From the NCBI RefSeq assembly GCF_004331465.1, contig NZ_SJKB01000004.1, positions 62,001-126,000 of the forward strand: 64,000 nucleotides of DNA. Direction: 5' to 3'. The position numbers and the translations under genes are program-made. This DNA is from Kribbella pittospori. GTDB lineage: Bacteria; Actinomycetota; Actinomycetes; Propionibacteriales; Kribbellaceae. Positions 35,880 through 43,951 of this stretch are shown one piece after another (position 1 is the first letter of the stretch; each line of letters opens with the position of its first letter). A model generated the notes under the pieces. That model was not told where the DNA came from, ran no database searches, and saw nothing but the letters and a program-made list of their open reading frames with translations.

Positions 35880-36263
35880 TTACCCGTCCGCCATGGAGTG
35901 CCTACGGATGAACGCATCCACCAGTTGCTGCTGGGCCTGGTCGCTGGCGCCGGTCAGCTCGATCACGTCGCCGTCGATCGTGAGCTTCACCGTCCGCTCG
36001 TTGCCGGACCGGCGCAGCCAACCGCGGACCACCGCCACGATCGCACCGACTGCCTGCACGCCTGGCGCGACCGAGACGCTCAGCATGCCGGCGATCGCGG
36101 CGAGAGCACTCCGCGATCCGTCCGGTGCTTCGCCTTCGTGGTACGGCTCGACCGACCGTACGTCGAGCACCAGCAACTCCTGCCGGAGCAGCAACGCCAG
36201 CTCCTCGAGCCGCTCGTCGTCCGATCCCTCTTCGACGACCCCCAGCCGTACCTCCGCGCCCAT
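35880..36263 (-). CDS. effector-associated constant component EACC1-like protein
   Basis: A 127-residue protein with the EACC1 pattern: an N-terminal alpha/beta part ('LALLLRQELLVLDVRSVEP'), a glycine/alanine hydrophobic helix ('SALAAIAGMLSVSVAPGVQA'), then 'VVRGWLRRSGNERTVKLTID' and 'ELTGASDQAQQQLVDAFIRRH'. EACC1 proteins are the constant partner encoded beside varied effectors (often caspase or trypsin-like peptidases) in actinomycete conflict systems described by computational work. The stop is one base before the caspase ATG. Start MGAEVRLGV is preferred over the longer frame. The mechanism is unknown. Confidence 0.82.
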   Translation of the reverse strand: MGAEVRLGVVEEGSDDERLEELALLLRQELLVLDVRSVEPYHEGEAPDGSRSALAAIAGMLSVSVAPGVQAVGAIVAVVRGWLRRSGNERTVKLTIDGDVIELTGASDQAQQQLVDAFIRRHSMADG

Positions 36264-36381
36264 GACCCCTCCCCGCCCCCAGGCCGCGCGTCGATGCCTC
36301 CACCATGCGCCTGCGGGCGTCCGCGCCACAAGGCGCTAGGCTGCGGAACCCAGAGCAGCCGCGGTACGTCGGAGGGGCGTC

Positions 36382-36576
36382 ATGGTAGGCAAACGGGGGC
36401 GTGTGATCGGGCGGATCGCACCGGGGATCATCGGCGAGGTGATGCTGCCGGTCCGCGGTGCCACCGAGGCCTTCTACGCTTACCCCGCGATCGACGAGGT
36501 GATCGAGGTGGGCACCCAGGTGGTGGTCGTGGACTACGACCCACCGCGCACCGTCTACGTCGCTCGCGCCATCTGA
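36382..36576 (+). CDS. small NfeD-like OB-fold protein
   Basis: A 64-residue protein resembling only the soluble C-terminal OB-fold of NfeD proteins: 'RGRVIGRIAPGIIGEVMLPV' then 'IEVGTQVVVVDYDPPRTVYV'. It has no TM segment. NfeD-type proteins are almost always encoded beside SPFH/flotillin genes, and a flotillin gene starts 27 bases downstream, supporting the call. It shares a 118-base divergent region with EACC1. Confidence 0.72.
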   Translation: MVGKRGRVIGRIAPGIIGEVMLPVRGATEAFYAYPAIDEVIEVGTQVVVVDYDPPRTVYVARAI

Positions 36577-36603
36577 TTCATCGTTCCGTTCCCTGGAGGG
36601 GAA

Positions 36604-37953
36604 ATGCTCTGGACGTACGTGATCATCGCCGCGGTGGCGGTGGTCGTCCTTCTGATCGTGTTCCGGATGGTCTGGCGGGTGGCGGAGCCGAACGAGGCGC
36701 TGATCATCTCCGGTCTCGGCGCGCACTCGAGCCAGGAGCAGGTCAACGAGACCCTCGGCTTCAAGATCGTCGTCGGCCGCGGTACCGCGGTCCTGCCGGG
36801 ATTCCAGACCGTACGGCGGTTGCCGCTGGACATCCGGGCGACGCCGCTGACCGTCACCTGCGTGTCCAGCCAGGGCATCCCGCTGCACATCAAGGGTGTG
36901 ACGGCGTACAAGGTCGGTGACGACTACGGCTCGATCGCGAACGCGGCCCGGCGGTTCCTGGAGCAGAGCGACGAGCAGGTGATGAGCACGATCCACGAGC
37001 TGTTCGCGGGTCACCTGCGGGCGATCGTCGGCTCGACCACGGTCGAGGAGATGCTGCACGACCGGGAGACGCTGACCACGAACATCCGCGGCTCGCTGGC
37101 CGGCGACATGGAGAAGCTCGGCCTGGTGGTCGACTCGCTGCAGATCCAGGAGATCGACGACGAGTCCGGCTACATCAAGAACCTCGGCCGCCCGCAGGCC
37201 GCCGCGGTCGAGGCCGCGGCCCGGATCGCGCAGGCCGAGCGGGACCGGGAGGCGACCGAGCGCGAGCAGGCCGCGGCGGCGAAGAAGGCCGCAGCGGTCC
37301 GGGAGAGCTCGATCGCCCAGGCCGGTTATCAGGCCGAGGTCGACCAGGCGAACTCGAAGGCGTCGCAGTCCGGTCCGCTGGCCGAGGCACTGGCCCGGCA
37401 GGAGGTCGTCGTCGCGGAGACGGAGACCGCGAAGCTGAACGCCTCGCTGGCCGAGAAGCAGCTGGAGTCGTCGGTGCTGAAGCCGGCCGACGCCGAGGCG
37501 TACCGGCAGCGCACGCTGGCCCAGGCCGCGCGTGACGCGCAGATCGCGGCCGCCGAGGCGAACGCGCGCGAGGTCCAGCTCCGCGGTGAGGCCGAGGCGA
37601 AGGCGACCGAGCTGACCGGTAAGGCCGAGGCCGCCGCCGTGCAGGCGAAGGCGATGGCCGAGGCGGCCGGTATCAAGGCCCGGGCCGAGGCGCTGGCCAC
37701 CAACACCGACGCGGTCGTCGCGCAGCAGCTGGCCGAGGCCTACCCGGAGATCGTCGCCGCGGCGGCGGGCTCGTTCGAGAAGGTCGGCAACATGGTCGTG
37801 CTGAACGGTGCCCAGGGCATCGAGGACACCCTGGTCAAGACGATCACGATGGGCGGCTCCGGCTTCGCGCTGGCCAAGCAGCTGATCGACTCGCTCAGCA
37901 CGCCGAAGGACCAGAAGCCGGCGCTCGAGTCGGTGCCTGACCAGCCGGCCTGA
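36604..37953 (+). CDS. flotillin family (SPFH domain) membrane protein
   Basis: A 449-residue flotillin/YuaG-like protein. One N-terminal TM segment ('YVIIAAVAVVVLLIVFRMVW') is followed by the SPFH domain (about 30-190) and a long Ala/Glu-rich coiled coil (about 195-370, 'AEREATERE'-type heptads), then a C-terminal assembly segment. Flotillins organise membrane microdomains. GGAGGGG lies 7 bases before the ATG. It forms a unit with the NfeD-like gene; 9 bases separate its stop from the convergent response-regulator stop. Confidence 0.93.
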   Translation: MLWTYVIIAAVAVVVLLIVFRMVWRVAEPNEALIISGLGAHSSQEQVNETLGFKIVVGRGTAVLPGFQTVRRLPLDIRATPLTVTCVSSQGIPLHIKGVTAYKVGDDYGSIANAARRFLEQSDEQVMSTIHELFAGHLRAIVGSTTVEEMLHDRETLTTNIRGSLAGDMEKLGLVVDSLQIQEIDDESGYIKNLGRPQAAAVEAAARIAQAERDREATEREQAAAAKKAAAVRESSIAQAGYQAEVDQANSKASQSGPLAEALARQEVVVAETETAKLNASLAEKQLESSVLKPADAEAYRQRTLAQAARDAQIAAAEANAREVQLRGEAEAKATELTGKAEAAAVQAKAMAEAAGIKARAEALATNTDAVVAQQLAEAYPEIVAAAAGSFEKVGNMVVLNGAQGIEDTLVKTITMGGSGFALAKQLIDSLSTPKDQKPALESVPDQPA

Positions 37954-37962
37954 TCGGCTGGG

Positions 37963-38601
37963 TCAAAGACCGAGGTAGGCAAGGACTGCGAGGACTCGGC
38001 GGTGGCCGGCATCCGTTGGCGGTAGGTCGAGCTTGAGGAAGACGTTGCCGACATGTTTGTGGACGGCGCCTTCGGTGACGACCAGTCGGTCGGCGATCGC
38101 CGTGTTGCCCAGTCCTTGCGCCATCAGTGCGAGTACCTCGCGTTCCCGAGGGGTGAGCCGGTCCAGCGGACTACTCCGCTTGACCATCAGTTGGCTCACC
38201 ACCTCGGGATCCAGCACGGTGCCTCCGGCGGCGACCCGGCGTACCGCTTCGAGGAACTCGTCGACCCGGGAGACACGATCCTTGAGCAGGTACCCGACGC
38301 CCTCGCTGCCGGCGGCGAGCAGTTCAGCCGCGTAGACCTCCTCGACGTACTGCGAGAACACCAGCACGGGCAGGCCGGGCCGCACCCGACGGGCCTCGAT
38401 CGCGGCCCGCAACCCCTCGTCGGTGAAGGTGGGCGGCAGCCGTACGTCGACTACCGCGATGTCCACCTCGTGCTCGGCGATCGCCTTCGCGAAGCCGTCC
38501 GCGTCGGCGGCGACCGCGGCCACCTCGAAGCCGGAGTTGCCCAGCAGCAGACCGAGGCCCTCGGCAAGGATCGGGTTGTCCTCGAGGATCATCACCCGCA
38601 C
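37963..38601 (-). CDS. NarL/LuxR-type response regulator
   Basis: A 212-residue response regulator. The receiver domain has the phospho-acceptor Asp in 'IAVVDVRLPP' and Lys in 'GYLLKDRVS'; the C-terminal LuxR HTH is 'LTPREREVLALMAQGLGNTAIADRL'. It overlaps the histidine kinase gene by 10 bases and is its cognate partner. Targets are unknown. Confidence 0.94.
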   Translation of the reverse strand: MRVMILEDNPILAEGLGLLLGNSGFEVAAVAADADGFAKAIAEHEVDIAVVDVRLPPTFTDEGLRAAIEARRVRPGLPVLVFSQYVEEVYAAELLAAGSEGVGYLLKDRVSRVDEFLEAVRRVAAGGTVLDPEVVSQLMVKRSSPLDRLTPREREVLALMAQGLGNTAIADRLVVTEGAVHKHVGNVFLKLDLPPTDAGHRRVLAVLAYLGL

Positions 38602-39821
38602 GGGAGGATCACCTCGACGGTGGTCGGCCCACCGATCGGGCTCTGCAACTCCAGCTGACCGTCGATCGCCTGCACCCGGTGGAGCATGCCATGCAGGCCG
38701 CTCCCCCGGCCGAGCAGGTCGGCCTGCTCGTTGATCCGCGCTCCCCCGATCCCGTCATCGGTGATCATCAGGTACAGCTCTGCATCACGCCGTTCCATCA
38801 GTACGTCGACATGTCCGGCGGCGGAGTGCTTGGTGATGTTGGTGAGCGACTCGGCGACGACGAAGTACGCCGCTGCCTCGACCGGCGCGGGCACCTGACC
38901 GAGCTCACCCAGCCGGAGGTCGACCGGTAGCGGGCAGCGGGCGCACAGCGCGGACACTGCACCCGCCAGACCGCGGTCGGCAAGGATCGGCGGGTACATG
39001 GTCCGCAGTACGCCGCGCAGCTCGTGCATGGCCTGCTCTGCCCCGTCGCGGGCGTCGTCGAGCAGCTTCGCCGCCTTCTCCGGGTCGTCCGCCATCGTCT
39101 GCTTGGCAATCCCGATCCGCATCGCCAGCGACACCAGTTGCGCCTGCGTACCGTCATGCAGGTCCCGCTCGATGCGCCGCAGCTCAGCACCATGCGAATC
39201 CACCGCACCAGCCCGGCTCTTGGTCAGCTCCTCCACCCGCTGCTCCAGTCTGGCCGTCTCCAACTGCGACTCACTCGGCGCCAGCAGCTGGAGCGCTGCC
39301 TTCGCGTGGCCGCGCGCCAGGGCCGGCGCCACCCACCAGAGGAAGCTCAAACTGACCAGCACCTGCAGCGGACCGAGTGTCAACGCGGTGGTCCAACTGT
39401 TGACGTCGAGTCCCATCAGGCTGGATCCGTTGTTGAACTTCCACGTCGCCATGCTGATGAGCGCCGAGGGCGCTCCGGCCACCGAGACGACCGCAACCAC
39501 CAGTTCGGGGATCATCACCAGCGGCATCAGCAGACATCGCAGGCTGCGCTTGAACGAGCTGTCCTTGAACAGCGCGACGACGTCGCCCGGCCGGCGGCGC
39601 GCCGCCCGTGGCAGCAGCTCCGGCTGCGGCACACCGAGGTACCACGCGGCGCGGTACCGCTCGATGTTGGCCAGCCGCACCAGACCGGCAGTGACATCCG
39701 GGATGAGCCAGCCCAGCAGCAGGCCGATCGGCAGTGCGGGGAGCAGCACCAGCGACTTCAGGAAGCGGACCATCAGATATCCGCTGGCCGGCATGCCCCG
39801 GGACAGGATCTTGGTCAACAT
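38592..39821 (-). CDS. sensor histidine kinase (NarX/DegS class)
   Basis: A 409-residue HisKA_3-type kinase. Four or more hydrophobic segments occupy residues 1-170. The phosphorylated His is in 'RIERDLHDGTQAQLVSLAMR', and the ATPase domain has 'ITDDGIGGA' and 'GRGSGLHGM'. It is cotranscribed with the response regulator. The input signal is unknown; no large extracellular sensor domain is visible, so a membrane or lipid-derived signal is plausible. Confidence 0.93.
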   Translation of the reverse strand: MLTKILSRGMPASGYLMVRFLKSLVLLPALPIGLLLGWLIPDVTAGLVRLANIERYRAAWYLGVPQPELLPRAARRRPGDVVALFKDSSFKRSLRCLLMPLVMIPELVVAVVSVAGAPSALISMATWKFNNGSSLMGLDVNSWTTALTLGPLQVLVSLSFLWWVAPALARGHAKAALQLLAPSESQLETARLEQRVEELTKSRAGAVDSHGAELRRIERDLHDGTQAQLVSLAMRIGIAKQTMADDPEKAAKLLDDARDGAEQAMHELRGVLRTMYPPILADRGLAGAVSALCARCPLPVDLRLGELGQVPAPVEAAAYFVVAESLTNITKHSAAGHVDVLMERRDAELYLMITDDGIGGARINEQADLLGRGSGLHGMLHRVQAIDGQLELQSPIGGPTTVEVILPCG

Positions 39822-39894
39822 GCCTCAATCGTGCGCCAACCGAAGGCCGTGGTCGGTACAGCAGGCTCTACTGTTCGGGCTCCAGCACGCCAGA

Positions 39895-39918
39895 AGGCCC
39901 GGGGTGATCCCCGGGCCT
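39895..39918 (-). terminator. hairpin terminator after the amidase gene
   Basis: AGGCCCGGGG-TGAT-CCCCGGGCCT, a perfect 10-bp stem with a 4-base loop, 10 bases beyond the amidase stop on the minus strand and 74 bases upstream of the kinase start. Confidence 0.85.
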
Positions 39919-39927
39919 CCTGTCTCA

Positions 39928-41298
39928 TCAGCACTCCGGTACGCCGGGGAGTTTCGGGTTGGGGTCCTGGATGTAGATGTTGCTCATGTAGCCGCCCTGG
40001 TCGCGGAGTTTGGCCCACCAGTTGTTGGTGGTGCCCTCGGCCGTCACCGGGTCGCCTTGGACCTGGCAGGTGACGAACACCTGGGTTGGCCCGGGCAGCT
40101 CGGTGATGATGGAGGCGGTCAGGCTCGGGGCCGAGCGGACGCGGACGCCGCTGCCGTAGGTGGTGAAGTTGTACTCCGGCGGGTTCGGGTTCCCGCCGTT
40201 CACCAGCTCCATGTAGTAGTCCCAGTTCCAGTTCGGACCCGGGTCGGTGTGGGTCTGGTTCGGCATCTCGACGTGGCCCTTGATGTGGGCCCGGTCCTTC
40301 GGGATGCCGCGACGGTCCGCGATGTTGCGGGTCAGTGCGGCCGACGAGCGGTACATCGCGTCGGTGAACCAGGACGGCTGGTCGACGAAGCCCTCGTGCT
40401 CGATGCCGATCGTGTAGCCGTTCTCTGAGCCCACGTGCCAGGCGGTGTCCTTCTCGGCCACCATCTGGGTGACCTGGCCGTCGCTGGACCGGATCACGTA
40501 GTGCGAGCTGACCTGCGCCGACGGGTTCTTGAACCAGCTGATCGTGCCCGCGTACGACCCTTGCGTCACGTGGATGACGATGGTGGAGATCGCCGCGTTC
40601 CGGCCGACCCGGTAGTTGCTGGTGCTGGCCGCGTTCCAGATCGCGCCCGGATAGTCGACCGCCGCGACCGAGGTCGGCGTCCGGGTGCCGAGCGGGGCGA
40701 CCTTGGCGTAGGCGCCGAGCGCCGGCGTGACCTTCTTCGGCTCGGTGGTGACACCCGAGGCGCGGACACCGGCGCCGATGATCCGGTAGACCTCGTCGGT
40801 GTACAGCCGGGCGGTCGGGCCGTCGGCGGAGTGCGAGTACTTCGCGACCACGCCGTACCACTTGCCGAGGTCGGACCGATCGGTCAGGCCGGCCTGGTCG
40901 GCGTACGAGTCCAGGACGGCGGCGGCGCCGAGGATGTTCGACGCGTTGTCCTTGGACAACTGCGCGACCGGCAGGCTGGTGAGCTTGGTTGCCTCGGACA
41001 TCGTCTGGTTCTTGTCGTTGCTGACCAGGTGCATCACGCCGTAGCCGTTGGCCTGGCTGGGCAGGCCGTTGTGGCCGTCGAGGTGCGATTCGGCGAACCC
41101 GACGCCGACGAGCAGTTCACGCGGTACGTCGTACTTCGCGGCGGCGGTGTCGAACGCGGACGAGAGGCCCGCGGAGCCGGAGGGTTGCGTCGGTTCGGCC
41201 GCGTTGCTCGGCAGTGCGCTGAGGGCGAGTGCGCCGGCGGCCGCGACGGCCAGGAGGGTTGTGGAGACGTGTCTGGGTACTCGGGCGGTTTTCCCCAT
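39928..41298 (-). CDS. secreted N-acetylmuramoyl-L-alanine amidase with SH3-like domain
   Basis: A 456-residue exported cell-wall hydrolase. Signal peptide about 1-35. An N-terminal lysozyme-like helical domain ('KYDVPRELLVGVGFAESHLD') is followed by an Amidase_2 zinc domain with His in 'ISTIVIHVTQGSYAGTI' and 'AHIKGHVEMPNQTHTDPGP', then a C-terminal SH3-like domain ('GVRVRSAPSLTASIITELPG'). It cuts the lactyl-peptide bond of peptidoglycan. Start MGKTARVPRH has GGGAAGGAA upstream. It ends in a clear terminator. Confidence 0.92.
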   Translation of the reverse strand: MGKTARVPRHVSTTLLAVAAAGALALSALPSNAAEPTQPSGSAGLSSAFDTAAAKYDVPRELLVGVGFAESHLDGHNGLPSQANGYGVMHLVSNDKNQTMSEATKLTSLPVAQLSKDNASNILGAAAVLDSYADQAGLTDRSDLGKWYGVVAKYSHSADGPTARLYTDEVYRIIGAGVRASGVTTEPKKVTPALGAYAKVAPLGTRTPTSVAAVDYPGAIWNAASTSNYRVGRNAAISTIVIHVTQGSYAGTISWFKNPSAQVSSHYVIRSSDGQVTQMVAEKDTAWHVGSENGYTIGIEHEGFVDQPSWFTDAMYRSSAALTRNIADRRGIPKDRAHIKGHVEMPNQTHTDPGPNWNWDYYMELVNGGNPNPPEYNFTTYGSGVRVRSAPSLTASIITELPGPTQVFVTCQVQGDPVTAEGTTNNWWAKLRDQGGYMSNIYIQDPNPKLPGVPEC

Positions 41299-41448
41299 CG
41301 GGCGATTCCTTCCCTTGGTCGGTCCGCCGAGGGGCGTCGGCGGTCCCGGGCTCACGCTAAGCCAAAATCTTCCGCCGAGACCAGAGTTCAGGTGAATTTC
41401 TTCCCGTCACGGCATGAATTCGGCCGATCACGCGATCATGCCACCCGA

Positions 41449-42537
41449 TCAGCTCACCACCCGGCCGCGCAGAACGATCAGCCGCGGATGGGTCAGCACC
41501 GCCGGGTTCGCCCGCGGGTCCTCGTCGTACACCACCAGGTCGGCCGGATCGCCGGGCTGAAAGGTGCTCGGGGCCCCCAACCACTCACGCGCCGCCCACG
41601 AACCGGCGGCCAGCGCCTGCTCCCCCGACATGCCGATCTCGGTCAGCGCTTGGATCTCCTGCGCCACCAGGCCGTGCCCGAGAACTCCACCCGCGTCGGT
41701 CCCGGCATACACGGGTACGCCGGCCTCGAAGGCGTCCCGGAGTCGCTCGAGCCGGCGGTCGTACAGGTCGCGCATGTGGGCCGAGTACGTCGGGAACTTG
41801 GCGGCGGCCTGATCGGCGTACTCCGGGAAGTTCTCCAGCTGGATGAGCGTCGGCACCACCGCGACACCGTGCGCGGCCATCTGGTCGAGCATGTCCGGCA
41901 GTACGCCGGTGCTGTGCTCGATGCAGTCGATGCCAGCGGCAAGCAGATCCGGCAGAGCGTGCTCGCCGAACACGTGGGCGGTGACGCGCGCGCCGAGCTC
42001 GTGGGCGCGGGCGATCGCCGCGTCGAGCGCTTCGGCCGGCCAGCAGGCGGTCAGGTCACCGGCATCCCGGTCGATCCAGTCGCCGACCAGCTTCACCCAG
42101 CCGTCGGCACGGCGGGCCTCCTGCTCGACGTACGCGACCAGCTCGTCCGGCTCGATCTCCCAGCCGTAGTTGCGGATGTACCGCTTCGAGCGGGCGATGT
42201 GCCGGCCGGCCCGGATGATCTTCGGCAGGTCCTCGCGCTCGTCGATCCAGCGGGTGTCCGCGGCCGAACCGGCGTCGCGGACCAGCAGCGCACCGGCGGC
42301 GCGGTCGGCGATCGCCTGCTCCTCCTGCGTCTCCTTGTCGACCGCACCGCGCTGGTCGAGGCCGATGTGGCAGTGGGCGTCGACGAGACCGGGCACGATC
42401 CAGCCACCGGTGTGCACGGTGGTGACATCGGCAGCGGTGGGCCGGTCGACGACCAGCCCACCGCTGAGATGGAGCTCTTGCTGCTCGTCGGCCGGCAGCA
42501 CCGTGCCGACGATTCTGAGGACGCCGGAGTCGGTCAT
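41449..42537 (-). CDS. metal-dependent amidohydrolase
   Basis: A 363-residue amidohydrolase-superfamily protein: metal-site HxH in 'GLVDAHCHIGLDQ', His in 'VTAHVFGEHALPDLL' and 'IEHSTGVLP', and the late Asp in 'VYAGTDAGGVLGHGL'. The barrel is flanked by the usual small beta-sandwich. Family members hydrolyse imidazolones, dipeptides, N-acyl amino acids and others, so the substrate is open. Start MTDSGVLRIVG is chosen over a longer frame. It is a single gene. Confidence 0.9.
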   Translation of the reverse strand: MTDSGVLRIVGTVLPADEQQELHLSGGLVVDRPTAADVTTVHTGGWIVPGLVDAHCHIGLDQRGAVDKETQEEQAIADRAAGALLVRDAGSAADTRWIDEREDLPKIIRAGRHIARSKRYIRNYGWEIEPDELVAYVEQEARRADGWVKLVGDWIDRDAGDLTACWPAEALDAAIARAHELGARVTAHVFGEHALPDLLAAGIDCIEHSTGVLPDMLDQMAAHGVAVVPTLIQLENFPEYADQAAAKFPTYSAHMRDLYDRRLERLRDAFEAGVPVYAGTDAGGVLGHGLVAQEIQALTEIGMSGEQALAAGSWAAREWLGAPSTFQPGDPADLVVYDEDPRANPAVLTHPRLIVLRGRVVS

Positions 42538-42577
42538 AGGCCGACCGTATCCGGGCCGGTGCCTACGGGGCACTCAC

Positions 42578-43804
42578 TCAGCCGTGCGAGCCGCCGCCCG
42601 GGGTGCAGCTCGGCGTGGTCGGCTCAGCCGTGCAGGGCGTCCCGCTCGGCGTGTCCGTCGGCGTCTGCGTCGGGCTATCGGTCGGCGTCGGAGTCGGGGT
42701 ATCCGTCGGCGTCGGCGTCTTGGTCGGCGTCTTCGTGGGCGTCTTGGTCGGAGTCTTCGTCGGCGTCTGCGTCGGCCGGGTCGGCTTGTGCGTCGGCGTC
42801 TCGATCGGATCCGGCACCGTCGGCTCGCCGACCGGTGTCGACGGTTGCTGCGTCGGCGAGGTCGTCTTGTCGTCCGGGACGTCCGGGACCTGGCGCGGGT
42901 CGACTTTCCGCTCCGCATTCCCGGTGGACTTCGCCGTCGACAGGCTGCCCTTCTCGTTCGGGATCAGGACGGCGTTCTTGCTGTAGACCCGCATCCATCG
43001 CAGCACCGTGGAGACGAAGTCCTTGGAGTGCTGGTACCGCAGCAGGGAGGCGACCAGGTCGCGGGGTGCCTTCAGGTCGTCGCCCTCGGAGCACAGGTAG
43101 ACCGCAACCGTGGTGACCGCGTCGTACACGTTGTTCGGGTTGCGGAAGCCGTCACCATTGCCGTCGGCGCCGAACTCGTCCCACACCTGGGGGATGATCT
43201 GCATCGGCCCGACCGCACGGTCCCAGGTCAGGTCGCCGTCGAACCGGCCCTGGTCGGAGTCGGTGACCCGGCCGTTGCCGCCGCGGCCGTTCAGCACCGG
43301 GCCGAGGATCTTGCCCTTGGTGGTGCCGGCCACGTCGACCCGGCCGCCGCTGGCATGGTCGGACTCGACCTTGCCGATCCCGGCCAACAACGGCCAGGTG
43401 AGCCCACAGTTCGGCCGGACCACGGCGAGATTCGCGGTGGCGCGGCGGTAGGCGGGGAACACCCCGCGCGGAATGCCGTTGACGGCGTCCGGGCTGCCCG
43501 GGCGGACCACCGAGCGACCGTCGGTCGCCCCCTGCACGGGGACGTCGGCACGGGCGGGTTTGTCAGATCCGAGCCGGCCGTCCACTCCGGGACGCTGCGG
43601 CACGACCATCGTCAGTTCGTCGAACTCACCACTGTTGAGCCCGGCCCCAGGCGATGGGGCGACCGGGCTGTCCGCCGCGAGCTGACCGGAGGCACCGGCC
43701 CCGCCCGAAGCGACTGTCACGATGGCCCCGACCAGGAGCGGGGCTGTGCACAGTGAAGCGATGATGATTTTGACCCGACGGTTACCACTACGGGTTAGGC
43801 GCAT
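42578..43804 (-). CDS. secreted lytic murein transglycosylase with Thr/Pro tail (copy 1)
   Basis: A 408-residue exported protein. An uncleaved-looking or signal anchor segment (about 12-35) precedes a Pro-rich spacer and an SLT-like catalytic domain: '[20 protein letters not shown]' holds the catalytic Glu, and '[20 protein letters not shown]', with 'YNHSKDFV'-like 'YQHSKDF', completes the fold. The last ~100 residues are TPTK/TPTD repeats, probably a wall-spanning stalk. It is a paralogue of the next gene upstream. Confidence 0.9.
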   Translation of the reverse strand: MRLTRSGNRRVKIIIASLCTAPLLVGAIVTVASGGAGASGQLAADSPVAPSPGAGLNSGEFDELTMVVPQRPGVDGRLGSDKPARADVPVQGATDGRSVVRPGSPDAVNGIPRGVFPAYRRATANLAVVRPNCGLTWPLLAGIGKVESDHASGGRVDVAGTTKGKILGPVLNGRGGNGRVTDSDQGRFDGDLTWDRAVGPMQIIPQVWDEFGADGNGDGFRNPNNVYDAVTTVAVYLCSEGDDLKAPRDLVASLLRYQHSKDFVSTVLRWMRVYSKNAVLIPNEKGSLSTAKSTGNAERKVDPRQVPDVPDDKTTSPTQQPSTPVGEPTVPDPIETPTHKPTRPTQTPTKTPTKTPTKTPTKTPTPTDTPTPTPTDSPTQTPTDTPSGTPCTAEPTTPSCTPGGGSHG

Positions 43805-43830
43805 GATCCCCTCAACGATCCATACGCCAG

Positions 43831-43859
43831 AAAGTTACATCAAGACGACGCAAAGTTAC
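43831..43859. promoter_or_regulatory. direct repeats AAAGTTAC upstream of transglycosylase copy 1
   Basis: AAAGTTAC occurs at 43831-43838 and 43852-43859, exactly 21 bases (two helical turns) apart, 27 bases before the start. The upstream region of copy 2 also has paired GTAAC (45366-45370, 45389-45393). A shared regulator of wall hydrolases, such as an MtrA-like response regulator, is possible; this is inference. Confidence 0.45.
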
Positions 43860-43951
43860 CTGACCCGCCAACACGGCCGAAAACAGGCACCAGGTAATGC
43901 GTGAGACTACGTTGCCGGCGGCATCCAGCGCCCCGGATCGGGGGTCGTTGC

